Assembly: GCA_947504205.1 (NCBI GenBank) | Contig: CANNGL010000004.1 | Coordinates: 434,001-498,000 of the forward strand | Reading direction: 5' to 3' | DNA length: 64,000 nt | From: an uncultured Litoreibacter sp. | GTDB lineage: Bacteria; Pseudomonadota; Alphaproteobacteria; Rhodobacterales; Rhodobacteraceae | Part shown: piece after piece, positions 37,289 through 48,345 of the stretch | How the letters are laid out: each line of letters opens with the position of its first letter | How positions within the stretch are numbered: the first letter of the stretch is position 1 | Notes under the pieces: model-generated | What the model was told of the DNA's origin: nothing | Database searches by the model: none | What the model saw: only the letters and a program-made list of their open reading frames with translations | Program-made: the position numbers and the translations under genes

Positions 37289-38454
37289 CGGCGCCCTCGG
37301 CTAAGCAATATGTCGCGGATTTCTCCCTGAGGCCTGCTTCGCGTGAAGGCAAGAAGCATTCCAAGCGCAATACCGCCTGCAACCAAAGAGGATCCGCCGT
37401 TTGAGACGAAGGGCAGCGTCATTCCTTTGGCGGGCAGCAGCCGCACAGCAACACCCATATTGATAATCGCCTGCATCGCGAATAACGCCACAAGACCTGT
37501 CCCTGCCAGACGGATGAATGGGTCGCGCTCTTTCATCAGACGATAGAGTGATCGAACCGTGAAAATCGCGAACAGCGCGATGATCGTCAGGACCAATACC
37601 AGACCGTATTCTTCGGCAGCAACGGCAATGATGAAATCAGTATGCGCGTCCGGTAGGGACCATTTCACCTGACCTTCGCCGACCCCCACGCCAAAATAGC
37701 CCCCTTCACGGATCGCGTTGGTTGCGTATCCCAATTGCGTACGCGGATCTATCTCGGCCGACAGGTATCCGTCGATCCGGCGCGCAAAGTGTTCTGAAAA
37801 GTTGTAGGCCCCAACGCCTGCCATGACGGCGCTCGCCGCCATTATCATGAGCAGGATCAGCGGCGCACCCGCCACAAAATAAACGACACCCCAGCCGAAC
37901 AGAACAAGGCACGCCTGGCCAAAATCCGGCTGCAAGGCCAAGAAACTGACAACAACCATCGTAAGAACGAATGAATAGAGCTTGCCCGGAGGTCCATTGA
38001 TTTCCTGACTGGCCGAGATCAGCCAAGCCGACAGAACGATGAACAGTGGTTTGAGAAATTCAGAGGGTTGCACAGAAGCAAACCCAAGCGAATACCAACG
38101 CGTCGCGCCTTTACCAAAATCGGTGCCGAACCAAGGCAAAAGTGCTAGCGCGACGATTGCAGCCAATGCACCGAGCGTGGCTACGCGCCGAATGAAACTG
38201 GGAGACATCATCGACACGATCACCATTGTCGATAGCGCCATACCACCGAAAATGGCTTGTTTGGTCACATAGTGAAAAGGCGGTAAGCCGTTCTTCTCGG
38301 CCAGCGGCGGTGATGCCGCCAAACCCAACAAAAGCCCGATCGCAAAAAGGGCGAACACACAGGTCATCGACCAACGATCGACTGTCCTCCACCATTTGGG
38401 AAGGATCGGCTCGCCCGCACGCGCGGTCACGGTGCCGTACACCATCTCGGTCAT
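37285..38454 (-). CDS. ftsW: Peptidoglycan glycosyltransferase FtsW
   Basis: 389 residues, SEDS family with about ten membrane segments. Signature parts: [50 protein letters not shown], and the C-terminal [35 protein letters not shown]. It polymerises septal glycan with FtsI. The DUF6151 gene on the other strand separates it from murD, so ftsW needs its own promoter in 38455-38574. Confidence 0.96.
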   Translation of the reverse strand: MTEMVYGTVTARAGEPILPKWWRTVDRWSMTCVFALFAIGLLLGLAASPPLAEKNGLPPFHYVTKQAIFGGMALSTMVIVSMMSPSFIRRVATLGALAAIVALALLPWFGTDFGKGATRWYSLGFASVQPSEFLKPLFIVLSAWLISASQEINGPPGKLYSFVLTMVVVSFLALQPDFGQACLVLFGWGVVYFVAGAPLILLMIMAASAVMAGVGAYNFSEHFARRIDGYLSAEIDPRTQLGYATNAIREGGYFGVGVGEGQVKWSLPDAHTDFIIAVAAEEYGLVLVLTIIALFAIFTVRSLYRLMKERDPFIRLAGTGLVALFAMQAIINMGVAVRLLPAKGMTLPFVSNGGSSLVAGGIALGMLLAFTRSRPQGEIRDILLSRGRR

Positions 38455-38481
38455 GAAAATACCGCCTTAACTGCCTCGATG

Positions 38482-38497
38482 TCCGGGTTGTCCCGGA
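38482..38497. promoter_or_regulatory. Inverted repeat between ftsW and the DUF6151 gene
   Basis: TCCGGG-ttgt-CCCGGA is a perfect 6-bp inverted repeat in the 120-bp divergent spacer, 28 bp upstream of the ftsW ATG. It could be an operator for the divergent pair or a hairpin in the ftsW leader. Confidence 0.3.
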
Positions 38498-38574
38498 TCT
38501 ATCTGTTTAGTGTAGCGATTAATCCCGTTGGGGTCTAGAATTAAGCGTAAACGAGCACAAAAGGCGGACAAAAA

Positions 38575-39159
38575 ATGGCCAGTCCCTGCACACTTTCCTG
38601 CCAATGCGGCAAACTCAGCGCCGAAATCTCACCGGTTGGTACAGAAAAAGGAAATCACCTGATCTGCTACTGCAGTGATTGCCGAGCTTATGCCAAGCAT
38701 CTCGCGCAAGAAGGCAGATTGCTCGATGAAGCGGGTGGCACACAAATCTATCAAGTCATGGCAAACCAAATCAAGAACCTGAAAGGGGCAGAGCAATTGG
38801 CCTTCATTCAGCTTACCGAGGACGGTGTTTATCGGTGGTATGCAAAATGCTGCAACACGCCCGTTGCCAACACTCTGGCCACGCCACAGTTTCCGCTAGC
38901 GGGTATTCCGGTTGCAAATCTGAGCGATGTCGACGCGCTCGGACCAGTCATCGCCCATGTCGGAACAGAGGAAGCCCTCAAACCTGTCGAAGACTTTGGC
39001 GGTCCGCGCGTGATGAAGCGGACCCTGAAGAAAGTGGCTATTCAGAAAGCCGCAGGTTTGTGGAAGAAAACACCGTTCTTTGATCCAAAATCCAGTCAAC
39101 CTGTGACAGCCAAGACAGAACTTGATGCCGAGACCATTGCGGCTGCATACGCTGACTAA
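38575..39159 (+). CDS. DUF6151/GFA-like zinc-binding protein, inverted inside the dcw cluster
   Basis: 194 residues. Cysteines occur as in the GFA/CENP-V zinc fold: C9-x-C11, C31-x-C33-x2-C36 in [14 protein letters not shown], and a CC pair ([10 protein letters not shown]) near residue 97. The C-terminal half (about 120-194) is not typical GFA. It lies on the plus strand while all neighbouring dcw genes are on the minus strand; its 3' end overlaps the end of murD by 4 bp. Function unknown. Confidence 0.75.
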   Translation: MASPCTLSCQCGKLSAEISPVGTEKGNHLICYCSDCRAYAKHLAQEGRLLDEAGGTQIYQVMANQIKNLKGAEQLAFIQLTEDGVYRWYAKCCNTPVANTLATPQFPLAGIPVANLSDVDALGPVIAHVGTEEALKPVEDFGGPRVMKRTLKKVAIQKAAGLWKKTPFFDPKSSQPVTAKTELDAETIAAAYAD

Positions 39160-40553
39160 AGGTGCTTTGCTACTTCTTTGATGAAGTCTTCGCCCCGTTT
39201 TTCGAAGCTGTCATACTGATCAAAGCTGGCGGCGGCCGGGGCAAGTAGGATGGTATCGCCTGCTTCAGCTTCCGCAACAGCCTGTTCCACAGCTTTGGCC
39301 ATCGTGCCACACACCGCGTTGGGCACGTCGCCGAGCTGCAAAGCAAACCCTTGGGCTTCACGCCCAATAACATAGGCTTTCGTCACGGAGTCCAGATGTG
39401 GCTTCAGACCTTCTAGACCACCCTCTTTCTCTAGACCGCCACAAATCCACCGAACTGATTTGAATGCTTGAAGAGCCTTTGCCGCGCTATCGACATTTGT
39501 CGCTTTGCTGTCGTTAACAAAGGCGACGCCATTCAGTTCGCCAACCCGTTGAGAGCGATGCGGCAGCCCGGCAAATGAAGTGAATGCGGCTTCGATGACA
39601 CGTGGCGCCAAGCCCACGGATCGGCAAGCAGCGTAGGCCGCACAGGCATTTTGGTGATTATGTGCTCCGGGCAACCCTCTGATACCGCGCAAGTCGATTG
39701 ATGCGATTTGTTTTCCCTTGCGCCATTCGCTGAGAAAACCCTTTTTCGCAAAAACACTCCAACCCGCTCCGCTCAGCTTTTGTCCTGATGACACGCGAAT
39801 GACCCGGTCATCTCCGTTCCCCACAGACAGTTGCCCCGCCAGATATCTGCCTTCTGCCTCATCTACGCCGATCACAGCCCGATCCGGCCCGCCCTCGGCG
39901 AAAAGTCGGCGTTTGGCCGCAAAGTACCCACCAAGACCACCATGGCGGTCTAAATGGTCCGGCGTCAGATTGGTAAAGACGGCCACATCAGGCGTGAGCG
40001 CCCGCGCCAGTTCGGTTTGGTAAGAACTGAGTTCTAGAACCACAACCTCCCCATCCACAGCAGGATCAAGATCAAGCGCACCGCGTCCTATATTCCCGGC
40101 CAACTGGGTTGGGCGATTCACATGATCCAGCACATGGTGGATCAGCGCGCACGTGGTCGACTTCCCATTCGAGCCAGTCACCGCAATTATCTTGGGCAAT
40201 TGATCGAACTTTTCCCAGTCTTTCGTCGCGTAGGACCTAAAAAACAGGGAGACATCATTATCGATCGTAACGCCAGCAGCCTGCGCAGCAGAAACTACGC
40301 GGTTTGGCTCAGGGTAGAGATGTGGAATGCCGGGCGAAACGATCAAACAGGCAATGCCCTCAAAGGCTTCCTGCTTCGTCAAATCGCGCAATTCGAACCC
40401 TTCCGAAACAGCTTTATTCCGAGCTTCTTCATTGTCATCCCAAACCATTGGGATTGCGCCACCCTCCCGCAATGCCCGTGAGGCCGATAAGCCGGATCGA
40501 CCCAGTCCAAGAACGGCCACGGTCATTCCCTTATAGCCTTGCGCAGCGATCAC
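39156..40553 (-). CDS. murD: UDP-N-acetylmuramoylalanine--D-glutamate ligase
   Basis: 465 residues from a GTG with GGAG 8 nt upstream, giving [28 protein letters not shown] in the family's N-terminal form; the start overlaps the SDR stop as GTGA. ATP-binding [63 protein letters not shown] and the C-terminal [22 protein letters not shown] are all present. It adds D-Glu to UDP-MurNAc-L-Ala. Confidence 0.96.
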   Translation of the reverse strand: MIAAQGYKGMTVAVLGLGRSGLSASRALREGGAIPMVWDDNEEARNKAVSEGFELRDLTKQEAFEGIACLIVSPGIPHLYPEPNRVVSAAQAAGVTIDNDVSLFFRSYATKDWEKFDQLPKIIAVTGSNGKSTTCALIHHVLDHVNRPTQLAGNIGRGALDLDPAVDGEVVVLELSSYQTELARALTPDVAVFTNLTPDHLDRHGGLGGYFAAKRRLFAEGGPDRAVIGVDEAEGRYLAGQLSVGNGDDRVIRVSSGQKLSGAGWSVFAKKGFLSEWRKGKQIASIDLRGIRGLPGAHNHQNACAAYAACRSVGLAPRVIEAAFTSFAGLPHRSQRVGELNGVAFVNDSKATNVDSAAKALQAFKSVRWICGGLEKEGGLEGLKPHLDSVTKAYVIGREAQGFALQLGDVPNAVCGTMAKAVEQAVAEAEAGDTILLAPAAASFDQYDSFEKRGEDFIKEVAKHL

Positions 40554-41206
40554 CAGTCGATCTCCGTTCGATCCCGAAAGAAGCCACCAGTCGGCCCGCC
40601 TTCGGGCAAAGTTGCAAGCCAAATCGCCGTGTCCGCTCCGTCTTCCGGGCTACGCGGTGCTTGATTTCCACCCATCCGTGTGGCGACCCAACCGGGGCAC
40701 ATTGCATTGCATTTGATGTAGTCTGGCATCTCTTGCGATGCCCGTAGCGTCAGCGCATTGAGGGCGGCCTTGGCCACGGCATAGGCGCCGCCCCCGCCAA
40801 ATCCCTCTGAGAAACTCCCCCAACCCGATGAGACATTTACAATCCGACCATAGCGTTTGGTGATCATTCCAGGCTTGGCTGCGCGCATCAGTTCAAACGG
40901 CCCGCGCACCATTATCTGCATTGATCGTGCGAAATTCTCGTTGGCCTCCAGGAAGCTGACATCCTCTAAAATGCCTGCGTTGTTCACCAAAACATCGATT
41001 TCCCCAACCCAAGCGAAGCTTTCAGTGATGGAGACCGGATCGGCAAGATCAAGGCGCTTCATTTCCACGCCAAGTTCGGAAGCCGCAGCAGCCCCAAGAT
41101 CGGGATCACGAACACCGATAATGACGCGAAGCCCTGCATCACGCAGCCCCGCAGCGATAGCCTTCCCGATCCCTCGATTTCCGCCAGTGACCAGTGCTGT
41201 TTTCAT
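40550..41206 (-). CDS. Short-chain dehydrogenase embedded between mraY and murD
   Basis: 218 residues. [23 protein letters not shown] (NADPH-binding TGxxxGIG), NNAG motif in [12 protein letters not shown], and catalytic Ser in NVSSGWG with Tyr and Lys in [10 protein letters not shown]. It resembles carbonyl-reductase-like SDRs. Its ATG overlaps the mraY stop (41203-41206) and its TGA overlaps the murD GTG (40550-40553), so it is translated in step with the peptidoglycan genes. Such a gene is not part of the canonical dcw set; substrate unknown. Confidence 0.88.
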   Translation of the reverse strand: MKTALVTGGNRGIGKAIAAGLRDAGLRVIIGVRDPDLGAAAASELGVEMKRLDLADPVSITESFAWVGEIDVLVNNAGILEDVSFLEANENFARSMQIMVRGPFELMRAAKPGMITKRYGRIVNVSSGWGSFSEGFGGGGAYAVAKAALNALTLRASQEMPDYIKCNAMCPGWVATRMGGNQAPRSPEDGADTAIWLATLPEGGPTGGFFRDRTEIDW

Positions 41207-42288
41207 CTTATCTTGAGGGTAGCCAGACCGATCATCGCCAGGATCAAAGAAATTATCCAGAACCTGATCACGATCTGAGGCTCTGCCCAGCCTTTCTTTT
41301 CGAAATGATGGTGAATGGGTGCCATCAGGAACACGCGCTTTCCAGTGCGTTTGAAGTAGAGCACTTGAATAATCACGGACAGCGTTTCAACCACGAACAG
41401 CCCACCTATGATGCCTAGAACCAGCTCATGTTTCGTCATCACGGCGATTGCACCCAATGCTCCGCCGAGCGCGAGTGAGCCAGTGTCGCCCATGAAAACG
41501 GCCGCAGGTGGTGCATTATACCAAAGGAAACCCAAGCCCCCACCAATCAGTGCGGAACAGAATATCAGAAGCTCCCCAGTGCCCGGCACATAGTGCACGT
41601 CGAGGTATTCGGTAAAGTCGACCCGACCAACTGCATAAGCGATTATGCCCAATGCGGCAGCGGCGATCATGACAGGCATGATGGCCAGCCCATCAAGACC
41701 ATCGGTCAAATTCACCGAATTGGCCGCCCCGACGATAACGAACATGGCAAAGGGAATGAATATGATACCGAGATTGACCAGCACATCCTTGAAGACCGGA
41801 AGGGCAAGCTGATTGGTCAGATCATCTGGATGAAGCAATGTGGCGGCATATCCAGCACAGGCCGCTATCAGGAAGCCGATCAACAAACGTATTTTTCCAG
41901 AAAGGCCTGCATGTGAATTCTTGGTGACTTTCGCGTAGTCATCCACAAAACCAACCAAGCCAAAGCTTACCGTCACAAGCAAAACGGTCCAGACAAAGCC
42001 GTTGTCGAGCCGCGCCCAAAGCAGGGTTGAAACGGTCAGCGCCCCCAATATCAACACGCCACCCATGGTGGGTGTGCCTTGCTTGGTGAGAAGATGACCC
42101 TCTGGGCCGTCATCGCGAATGGGCTGGCCGTTTGACTGCTTTCGCTTCAGCAAGTTGATCAATGGCACTCCGAACATGAATCCAAAAATCAACGCCGTGA
42201 AAAAAGCCCCGCCAGCGCGGAACGTGATGTAACGAAACAGGTTGAAGAAATCGCCACCGTCCGAGAACGCGGTAAGCCAATACAACAT
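41203..42288 (-). CDS. mraY: Phospho-N-acetylmuramoyl-pentapeptide transferase
   Basis: 361 residues, about ten membrane segments. Family motifs: [42 protein letters not shown] with the DD pair, [38 protein letters not shown], and [33 protein letters not shown]. It attaches phospho-MurNAc-pentapeptide to undecaprenyl phosphate, making lipid I. Directly abuts murF. Confidence 0.97.
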   Translation of the reverse strand: MLYWLTAFSDGGDFFNLFRYITFRAGGAFFTALIFGFMFGVPLINLLKRKQSNGQPIRDDGPEGHLLTKQGTPTMGGVLILGALTVSTLLWARLDNGFVWTVLLVTVSFGLVGFVDDYAKVTKNSHAGLSGKIRLLIGFLIAACAGYAATLLHPDDLTNQLALPVFKDVLVNLGIIFIPFAMFVIVGAANSVNLTDGLDGLAIMPVMIAAAALGIIAYAVGRVDFTEYLDVHYVPGTGELLIFCSALIGGGLGFLWYNAPPAAVFMGDTGSLALGGALGAIAVMTKHELVLGIIGGLFVVETLSVIIQVLYFKRTGKRVFLMAPIHHHFEKKGWAEPQIVIRFWIISLILAMIGLATLKIR

Positions 42289-43704
42289 CTAGTGGTGTCC
42301 CTCAGTTTTTTCGTCTATCGCTTGGCCCAATTTCGTTATGGCGTCAACGATCTGCGCCATTTTCATGCTCAGGGAGCCTTTGACCATCACGACATCTCCT
42401 GCATGAACAAGATGGCGCGCGTCCGCTGCCAGTTCTGCTGACGTCTGTGCCCACCGGCCTTGTTTCTCAGCAGGCAACGCGTCGTGGAGATGCTTCATCA
42501 AAGGTCCGACAGTATGCACACAATCTATTGCTTCAATAGCTGGATGCATCGCTAAAGAGGCATGGAGATCGCCCTCGGTCGGGCCTAACTCTTTCATGTC
42601 ACCCAAAATGGCCACCCGCGACCCACGCTCCTTTGGGGGAGTGGCCGCGCCCAACACATCCAAGGATGCCGCGACCGAGGCCGGGTTTGCGTTATAAGCA
42701 TCATCGAACAGGTCAATGCCCGCCTCGCGATCCACGATGTCACACAGAATGAACTTGCGCCGGCCACGTCCTTCGGGTGGCTGCCACTGGCTCAACGCTG
42801 ATGCTGCCAGCCCCAGATCGCCCCCCGCCGCGTGAATCGCAGCCAGGGCCGCCAGACCGTTCATCGCAAAGTGCCGTCCCGGCGCGCCTAACTTAAAGAG
42901 GATCGCGGTGCCTTGATGCTCGGCGCGGCAAACAGTGGTGTCGGCAGTAGGCGTCGCCTCCGTCAGCGTCCAGTCAGCCTGTCCACTGCCAAAGGTTTCA
43001 AACTTTGGAGTGGCCTTTTGCAATACCTCCGCAGTCTCAATATCGGCATTTAGAATAGCGATGCCATCCGGTCGCAAACCCTCGCAAATCGAGGCTTTCT
43101 CCTCAGCGATCTGGGCAACCGAGGCGAACGCCTCCAGATGCGCCGGGGCAACTGTCGTAATGACGGCAACATCGAGATCAGCCATCTTTGCCAGCGGGGC
43201 TATCTCACCGGGTTGATTCATGCCGATCTCGATGATCGCAAAATCTGTCTCAGCGGGCATCCGTGCCAAGGTCAGAGGCACGCCCCAGTGGTTGTTGTAG
43301 CTTTTTTCAGCGGCATGGACGACGCCCTGCCCTGCCAAAGCTGCGCGCAACATTTCTTTGGTCGAGGTTTTTCCAACAGAACCCGTTACGCCAATTACTT
43401 TCGCCTGTGTCCGGCTGCGCGCTGCCCGTCCCAAAGCTTCCAGCGCTTCCAGTACATTGTCGACCACCAACAGCGGCGCGTCCTTTGATACACCTTCGGG
43501 AATGTGAGAGACCATTGCTGCGGCAGCGCCTCGTGATAACGCCTGCCCCACAAAGTCATGGCCATCGCGCACATCTTTCAGCGCGACAAACAAATCGCCC
43601 GGCTCAAGGGTTCTGGTATCAATCGAAACGCCCGAAACTTCCCATTTCTCGACGACGTGGCCACCCGTCGCATCTGCTGCTGCCTTCGACGTCCACAAAG
43701 TCAT
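42289..43704 (-). CDS. murF: UDP-MurNAc-tripeptide--D-Ala-D-Ala ligase
   Basis: 471 residues. N-terminal SGVSIDTRTLEPGDLFVALKDVRDGHDFV, ATP-binding VIGVTGSVGKTSTKEMLRAAL, IIEIGMNQPGEIAPLAKMADLDVAVITTVAPAHLEAFASV, and DLFDDAYNANPASVAASLDVL with the C-terminal VMVKGSLSMKM. It completes UDP-MurNAc-pentapeptide. The murE end overlaps its start by ATGA. Confidence 0.96.
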   Translation of the reverse strand: MTLWTSKAAADATGGHVVEKWEVSGVSIDTRTLEPGDLFVALKDVRDGHDFVGQALSRGAAAAMVSHIPEGVSKDAPLLVVDNVLEALEALGRAARSRTQAKVIGVTGSVGKTSTKEMLRAALAGQGVVHAAEKSYNNHWGVPLTLARMPAETDFAIIEIGMNQPGEIAPLAKMADLDVAVITTVAPAHLEAFASVAQIAEEKASICEGLRPDGIAILNADIETAEVLQKATPKFETFGSGQADWTLTEATPTADTTVCRAEHQGTAILFKLGAPGRHFAMNGLAALAAIHAAGGDLGLAASALSQWQPPEGRGRRKFILCDIVDREAGIDLFDDAYNANPASVAASLDVLGAATPPKERGSRVAILGDMKELGPTEGDLHASLAMHPAIEAIDCVHTVGPLMKHLHDALPAEKQGRWAQTSAELAADARHLVHAGDVVMVKGSLSMKMAQIVDAITKLGQAIDEKTEGHH

Positions 43705-45188
43705 GCCAAACCTCCATCGAGGGCAGCGACTGCGATGGAGGCCTGCTCCGCATCATCGAAAGGCAGCACATCAGTCCCGATCACCTGTCCGGTCTCATGA
43801 CCCTTTCCAGCAATGAGAAGCGTATCACCTGGCTCCAATGCATCGACGGCGCGCAAGATCGCCTCGGCCCTGTCGCCCACTTCGGTCGCACCCGGCGCGC
43901 CAGCCATCACGGCACTCCGAATGCTGGCCGGCTCTTCGGTTCTGGGGTTGTCGTCCGTCACAAACACAATATCCGCGTTGTCATGTGCAGCTTTGCCCAT
44001 CAAAGGCCGTTTGAGAGGATCGCGATCTCCGCCTGCTCCCAAAACGACCACCAGACGCCCCATCACATGTGGTCGCAGCGCCCGCAGTGCTGTTTCTACA
44101 GCGTCAGGCGTGTGCGCGTAATCGACGAAGACGGCTGCTCCGTTGCTACGGGTTGCTGCGCGCTCCATACGACCACGAACCGTCGACAACATAGGCAGCG
44201 TCTGGAATACTTCTTGCGGCTTGGCTCCGGCACCAATGGCGAGCCCTGCCGCGACCAGTATATTTGATGCTTGAAACCCACCAATCAGGTCCAGACGCGC
44301 CTGATGGACCTCGCCGCCGTAAGCAAAGCGCAAATCTTGTCCAGTAGCGTCAAAGCGCTGGTTCAGCAGTTGCAGGTCAGCCCCTTCGCCTGAACCAACT
44401 TTGATAAGACGATGCCGCCGGTCAGCCGCAATAGATGCCATGTCCTGCCCGCGTGGATCGTCCACATTGACGACCGCGACACCATCCTGAGCCAAAACGC
44501 GTTTGAAGAGGCCCGCCTTGGCATCAAAATATTCGGCGAAGTCCGCGTGATAGTCCAAATGATCTTGAGAGAAATTGGTAAATGCAGCGGCGATAACGTG
44601 AACGCCATCGAGGCGTCGCTGGGCCAACCCATGAGACGAGGCTTCCATTGCTGCGTGGGTAACGCCAGCGCCTGCCATCTGGGCAAGTAGGTGATGCAAC
44701 GTGATTGGTTCGGGCGTCGTATGGGCCGATGGTGCAGTCCACGCGCCTTCAACCCCTGTTGTCCCGAGATTGCAGGCCTCCAACCCTAGCTCAGACCAGA
44801 TTTGTCTTGTGAAGCTGGCAACTGACGTTTTGCCATTGGTGCCAGTCACAGCCACCACAGTGCCTGGCTGCGCCCCGAACCATATCGCGGCGGCATAAGC
44901 CAACGCCTGCCTCGGATCCTCAGTTATGACCACCGCGGCATCCGACTGCGCTAATTCTTCTTCTGCAATCTGAGCGCCACGGCGATCGGTCAACACAACG
45001 CTGCACTCCATACGAAGCGCATATTTGATGAACTCCGCCCCGTGCGCATTCACCCCGGGCAACGCCGCGAAAAGGTGCCCCGGCTTCACGTCGCGGCTGT
45101 CCACAGACAACCCGGTAACCTGAGCTTCCTGGCCGTCACGCGCTGTCAGACCGAGCGCGTTTAAACTGCATGTTTTGCCTGCGCTCAT
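43701..45188 (-). CDS. murE: UDP-MurNAc-L-Ala-D-Glu--meso-diaminopimelate ligase
   Basis: 495 residues. GLSVDSRDVKPGHLFAALPG, ATP-binding VAVTGTNGKTSVASFTRQIW, AAMEASSHGLAQRRLDG, FTNFSQDHLDYH, FVDYAHTPDAVETAL and VFVTDDNPRTEEPASI. The DNPR motif is specific for enzymes adding meso-diaminopimelate, so the peptidoglycan is of the usual Gram-negative type. 21 bp after ftsI. Confidence 0.97.
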   Translation of the reverse strand: MSAGKTCSLNALGLTARDGQEAQVTGLSVDSRDVKPGHLFAALPGVNAHGAEFIKYALRMECSVVLTDRRGAQIAEEELAQSDAAVVITEDPRQALAYAAAIWFGAQPGTVVAVTGTNGKTSVASFTRQIWSELGLEACNLGTTGVEGAWTAPSAHTTPEPITLHHLLAQMAGAGVTHAAMEASSHGLAQRRLDGVHVIAAAFTNFSQDHLDYHADFAEYFDAKAGLFKRVLAQDGVAVVNVDDPRGQDMASIAADRRHRLIKVGSGEGADLQLLNQRFDATGQDLRFAYGGEVHQARLDLIGGFQASNILVAAGLAIGAGAKPQEVFQTLPMLSTVRGRMERAATRSNGAAVFVDYAHTPDAVETALRALRPHVMGRLVVVLGAGGDRDPLKRPLMGKAAHDNADIVFVTDDNPRTEEPASIRSAVMAGAPGATEVGDRAEAILRAVDALEPGDTLLIAGKGHETGQVIGTDVLPFDDAEQASIAVAALDGGLA

Positions 45189-45209
45189 CTGCTCTTTATT
45201 CCGCGCGGA

Positions 45210-46991
45210 TTAGTTACGGGTATTGACTACCCCGGAAAGCTGGGCAGGTTCAATCTCTGGTCTTAAGCCCAGGAGAGGCGCCATGCGCCGGATCATCTCA
45301 GCAGCGACTGGAACAGCAGTCCAACCCGCCGTTCGACGAGGCTTCTTGCCAGAAGTTTCGACCGGTTCGTCTAGGGTGACGATCAGCACATATTTTGGCT
45401 TATCGATTGGGAAAACCGAGGCAAAAGTCGCGATGACCTTGTCTTTGTGGTACCCGCCCGTTCGTTTTGGTTTATCGGCTGTCCCGGTTTTTCCACCGAT
45501 GGCATAGCCCTCTACCTTAGCAAAGGACGCCGTGCCCCGCTCCACCACCTGCCGCAGCATGGAGCGCGCCTGATCAGATGTCCGCTCAGAAATAACGCGC
45601 GGCCCCGGGGCTATCGCAGATTTCTTCAGCAGAGTTGGCGCAACTTTCGTGCCGCCGTTGGCAACAGTTGCATAAGCCGCAGCTAAGTGAAGTGGCGACG
45701 CCGCCATGCCATGGCCGTAAGACGCGGTCATCGTGACAATCTCTGACCATTTCTTCGGTATCAGCGGCTTGGCATAGGGCGCTTCAATCAATTCTACGGG
45801 GGTTGGGTCGAAGAAGCCGAGCGAAGACAAGAACTCCTTCTGCCGCTCCGCTCCGATGTTGATTGCCATACGTGCTGTACCGATGTTGGAGGATTTGACG
45901 ATCACGTCAGTGACACTGAGCTCCGGTCCGTAATTGTGGAAGTCGCGGATGCGGTACTTGCCCCAAGTCATCGGACCCTTCGTTTCCATCATCGTGCTCG
46001 GATTGACCAAACCGAGTTCGAGCGCTTGGGCTGCCGTAAATATCTTGAACGTCGAACCAAGTTCGTAAACGCCCTGAACCGCGCGATTGAACAAAGGACT
46101 GTCCGATGGATCGCCCTTCACCAATGGGGATGGGCGTGTGTTTGGATCAAAATCCGGCAAGGAAACCATCGAAAGGATTTCACCGGTGCCCACATCCATC
46201 AGCACCGATGTGGCGCCCTTGGCGTTCATCAGCTTCATTCCCCCGTAGAGGACACGCCGGGCCGCTGATTGAAGTGTCATATCGATTGAAAGCTGAAGTG
46301 GTCGTCCCTCTTCTGCGGGATCACGTAGGTATTGGTCGAAAGCCTTCTCGACACCGGCGGTGCCAATCACTTCGGCGGAATGCACGCCTTCGCGCCCGAA
46401 ACTGGCACCTCCCAGAATGTGAGACGCCAAGCGGCCATTGGGATACAGCCGCATTTCCCGAGGGCCAAACAGCAGGCCGGGCTCTCCGATTTCATGCACT
46501 TTTTGCAACTGCTCGGGGCTTAGCTTCTTCTTGATCCACAGAAATTTGCGCTTGCCCGTGAAGTCTTTTTCCAACTTTGCTAAATCCAGATCAGGAAAGA
46601 TCTGAACCAGTTCTTCCGCCGCCCGCTTTGGTTCAACCATGTGTTGCGGCTGTGCGTAGAGGGAGTTCGTTATCAAATTTGTCGCCAGCACACGCCCATT
46701 GCGATCCACGATATTGGCACGCTGCGCCACAATCTGTGCTGTTGATGCGGAGGCCAGAGGCTCGACCGCTTCAGACGATGCCAGCACCGACATCCGCGCG
46801 CCCACCATCGAAAATCCGATAAGAAACATCACACCGACAAAGAGAAGACGACTTTCGGCACGAAGGCGCATCTTGTCGCGCATTTCCTCGTGCCGCATCC
46901 GAATGTTCTCGCGCTCAATCACATCCGGATTTTCGCCACGAGAGCGGGCTGAAAGAATGCGTGCAAGTGGACGTAGAGGTGTGCGGATCAT
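45210..46991 (-). CDS. ftsI: Septal peptidoglycan transpeptidase FtsI (PBP3)
   Basis: 593 residues. A basic cytoplasmic N terminus, one membrane helix (LLFVGVMFLIGFSMVGARM), the pedestal domain, then the transpeptidase domain with active-site ELGSTFKIFTAAQ (SxxK), KSSNIGTA (SxN) and GGKTGTADK (KTG). It cross-links septal peptidoglycan together with FtsW. It overlaps ftsL by ATGA. Confidence 0.96.
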   Translation of the reverse strand: MIRTPLRPLARILSARSRGENPDVIERENIRMRHEEMRDKMRLRAESRLLFVGVMFLIGFSMVGARMSVLASSEAVEPLASASTAQIVAQRANIVDRNGRVLATNLITNSLYAQPQHMVEPKRAAEELVQIFPDLDLAKLEKDFTGKRKFLWIKKKLSPEQLQKVHEIGEPGLLFGPREMRLYPNGRLASHILGGASFGREGVHSAEVIGTAGVEKAFDQYLRDPAEEGRPLQLSIDMTLQSAARRVLYGGMKLMNAKGATSVLMDVGTGEILSMVSLPDFDPNTRPSPLVKGDPSDSPLFNRAVQGVYELGSTFKIFTAAQALELGLVNPSTMMETKGPMTWGKYRIRDFHNYGPELSVTDVIVKSSNIGTARMAINIGAERQKEFLSSLGFFDPTPVELIEAPYAKPLIPKKWSEIVTMTASYGHGMAASPLHLAAAYATVANGGTKVAPTLLKKSAIAPGPRVISERTSDQARSMLRQVVERGTASFAKVEGYAIGGKTGTADKPKRTGGYHKDKVIATFASVFPIDKPKYVLIVTLDEPVETSGKKPRRTAGWTAVPVAAEMIRRMAPLLGLRPEIEPAQLSGVVNTRN

Positions 46992-47344
46992 GGTTGCGTG
47001 ACCTCCAAGTCTCCAATCACATCTACGGGTTGCGAGAGTTCAGGTACGATGATTTCACGTGGCGGATAAGCCACCTGCACCACATCGCCAAATTGCTCCG
47101 GTGTGATCGGCAATAACTGCAACCGCTCGAAATTCAGGGCGGCCAGATCGTGCAGTCTTTGTGGGCGGTTAAGGTAGGCCCATTCGGCTTCGAGAACGCT
47201 CAACGTTTCTCGCGAGACCCCAATCGCCCGCTGAAGAGAAGCTGCCTCTCGCAAAGCATCCTGCGTCTTGTAGTTTTCGGAATAGGCCCAGTAGCCGAGG
47301 GCCATCACGATGATCGCCGATACTGCAAACAAAATACCACGCAT
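46988..47344 (-). CDS. ftsL: Cell division protein FtsL
   Basis: 118 residues: one N-terminal membrane helix (ILFAVSAIIVMALGYWAY), then a coiled-coil stretch (TQDALREAASLQRAIGVSRETLSVLEAEWAYLNRPQRLHDLA) with the conserved L-x-EWAYLNRPxRL pattern of alphaproteobacterial FtsL. It joins FtsB and FtsQ in the regulatory complex that activates FtsWI. Two bases separate it from rsmH. Confidence 0.9.
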   Translation of the reverse strand: MRGILFAVSAIIVMALGYWAYSENYKTQDALREAASLQRAIGVSRETLSVLEAEWAYLNRPQRLHDLAALNFERLQLLPITPEQFGDVVQVAYPPREIIVPELSQPVDVIGDLEVTQP

Positions 47345-47346
47345 GA

Positions 47347-48342
47347 CTAAATCAGTTCCTTTCCAACGAGCTTTGGCAGACCCAGACGCGCACGCCCTTC
47401 CAATGCTGGCGCACCGGTGCGCTGCGCGACCCTCAACTTTGCTGATCTGGATCGCGGGTTGCGCTCCAGTTCAGCCTCAGTTGCTGTGACGGCGCGGCGC
47501 GTTACGGGTATCAGACTGGCGGCCACTTCTTGTGTGGCCGGTGCGTGCCGAGAACCCCCTCCGGACTTGCCAGCACGTGACTGAATAAATCTCTTTACGA
47601 TCCGATCCTCAAGAGAGTGGAATGTAACCACAGCCAGATGACCGCCTGGCCGCAAGACTTGCTCGGCAGCCTCTAACCCTTTGATAAGTTCACCAAACTC
47701 GTCGTTCACCGCAATCCGGATCGCTTGAAAAGATCGTGTCGCAGGATGGCTTTGCCCCGGCTTTGACTTCGGCAGGCAGGCCAGAATGACATCCGCCAAT
47801 TCAAGTGTGGTTGTCAGAGGCCGCGCTGCAATGATTGCCCGCGCAATGCGGCGGGATGCGCGCTCTTCTCCATATTGAAACAGGATATCCGCGAGCAGTG
47901 GCTCGGATGCCGAGTTTACCAACTCGGCGGCAGAGATCCCCTGTTGCCCCATGCGCATGTCCAAGGGGCCGTCCCTCAGAAATGAAAATCCACGCTCGGC
48001 CTGATCGAGCTGCATTGAAGAAACGCCCAAATCCAGAACAACCCCATCGACAGGCAGAAATCCTTCGGACAGTGCTGCCATATCGGAAAACGTGCCGCTG
48101 CGTTGTATAAGTCGATCTTGGTAGCTACCGGCCCAATTTTCCGCCATCTCATGTGCCAGAGGATCACGATCGATGGCAATGACGCGCTCGACACCTGCCT
48201 CAAGAAGCGCGCGGGTATAGCCGCCGGCGCCAAAGGTTCCATCTACCCAAGTTCCACTGGCAGGCACATGATCCAGGATCGCATCTATCAAGACCGGAAG
48301 GTGCGGCGCATCAGGACTAGACATATGCGCGGCGGGCGACAT
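47347..48342 (-). CDS. rsmH: 16S rRNA C1402 N4-methyltransferase
   Basis: 331 residues (also named mraW). SAM-binding [55 protein letters not shown], the helical insertion ending in [16 protein letters not shown], and [18 protein letters not shown]. It methylates N4 of C1402 in the ribosomal decoding centre. Three bases after mraZ; a start six codons later is possible. Confidence 0.97.
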   Translation of the reverse strand: MSPAAHMSSPDAPHLPVLIDAILDHVPASGTWVDGTFGAGGYTRALLEAGVERVIAIDRDPLAHEMAENWAGSYQDRLIQRSGTFSDMAALSEGFLPVDGVVLDLGVSSMQLDQAERGFSFLRDGPLDMRMGQQGISAAELVNSASEPLLADILFQYGEERASRRIARAIIAARPLTTTLELADVILACLPKSKPGQSHPATRSFQAIRIAVNDEFGELIKGLEAAEQVLRPGGHLAVVTFHSLEDRIVKRFIQSRAGKSGGGSRHAPATQEVAASLIPVTRRAVTATEAELERNPRSRSAKLRVAQRTGAPALEGRARLGLPKLVGKELI

Positions 48343-48345
48343 TGA

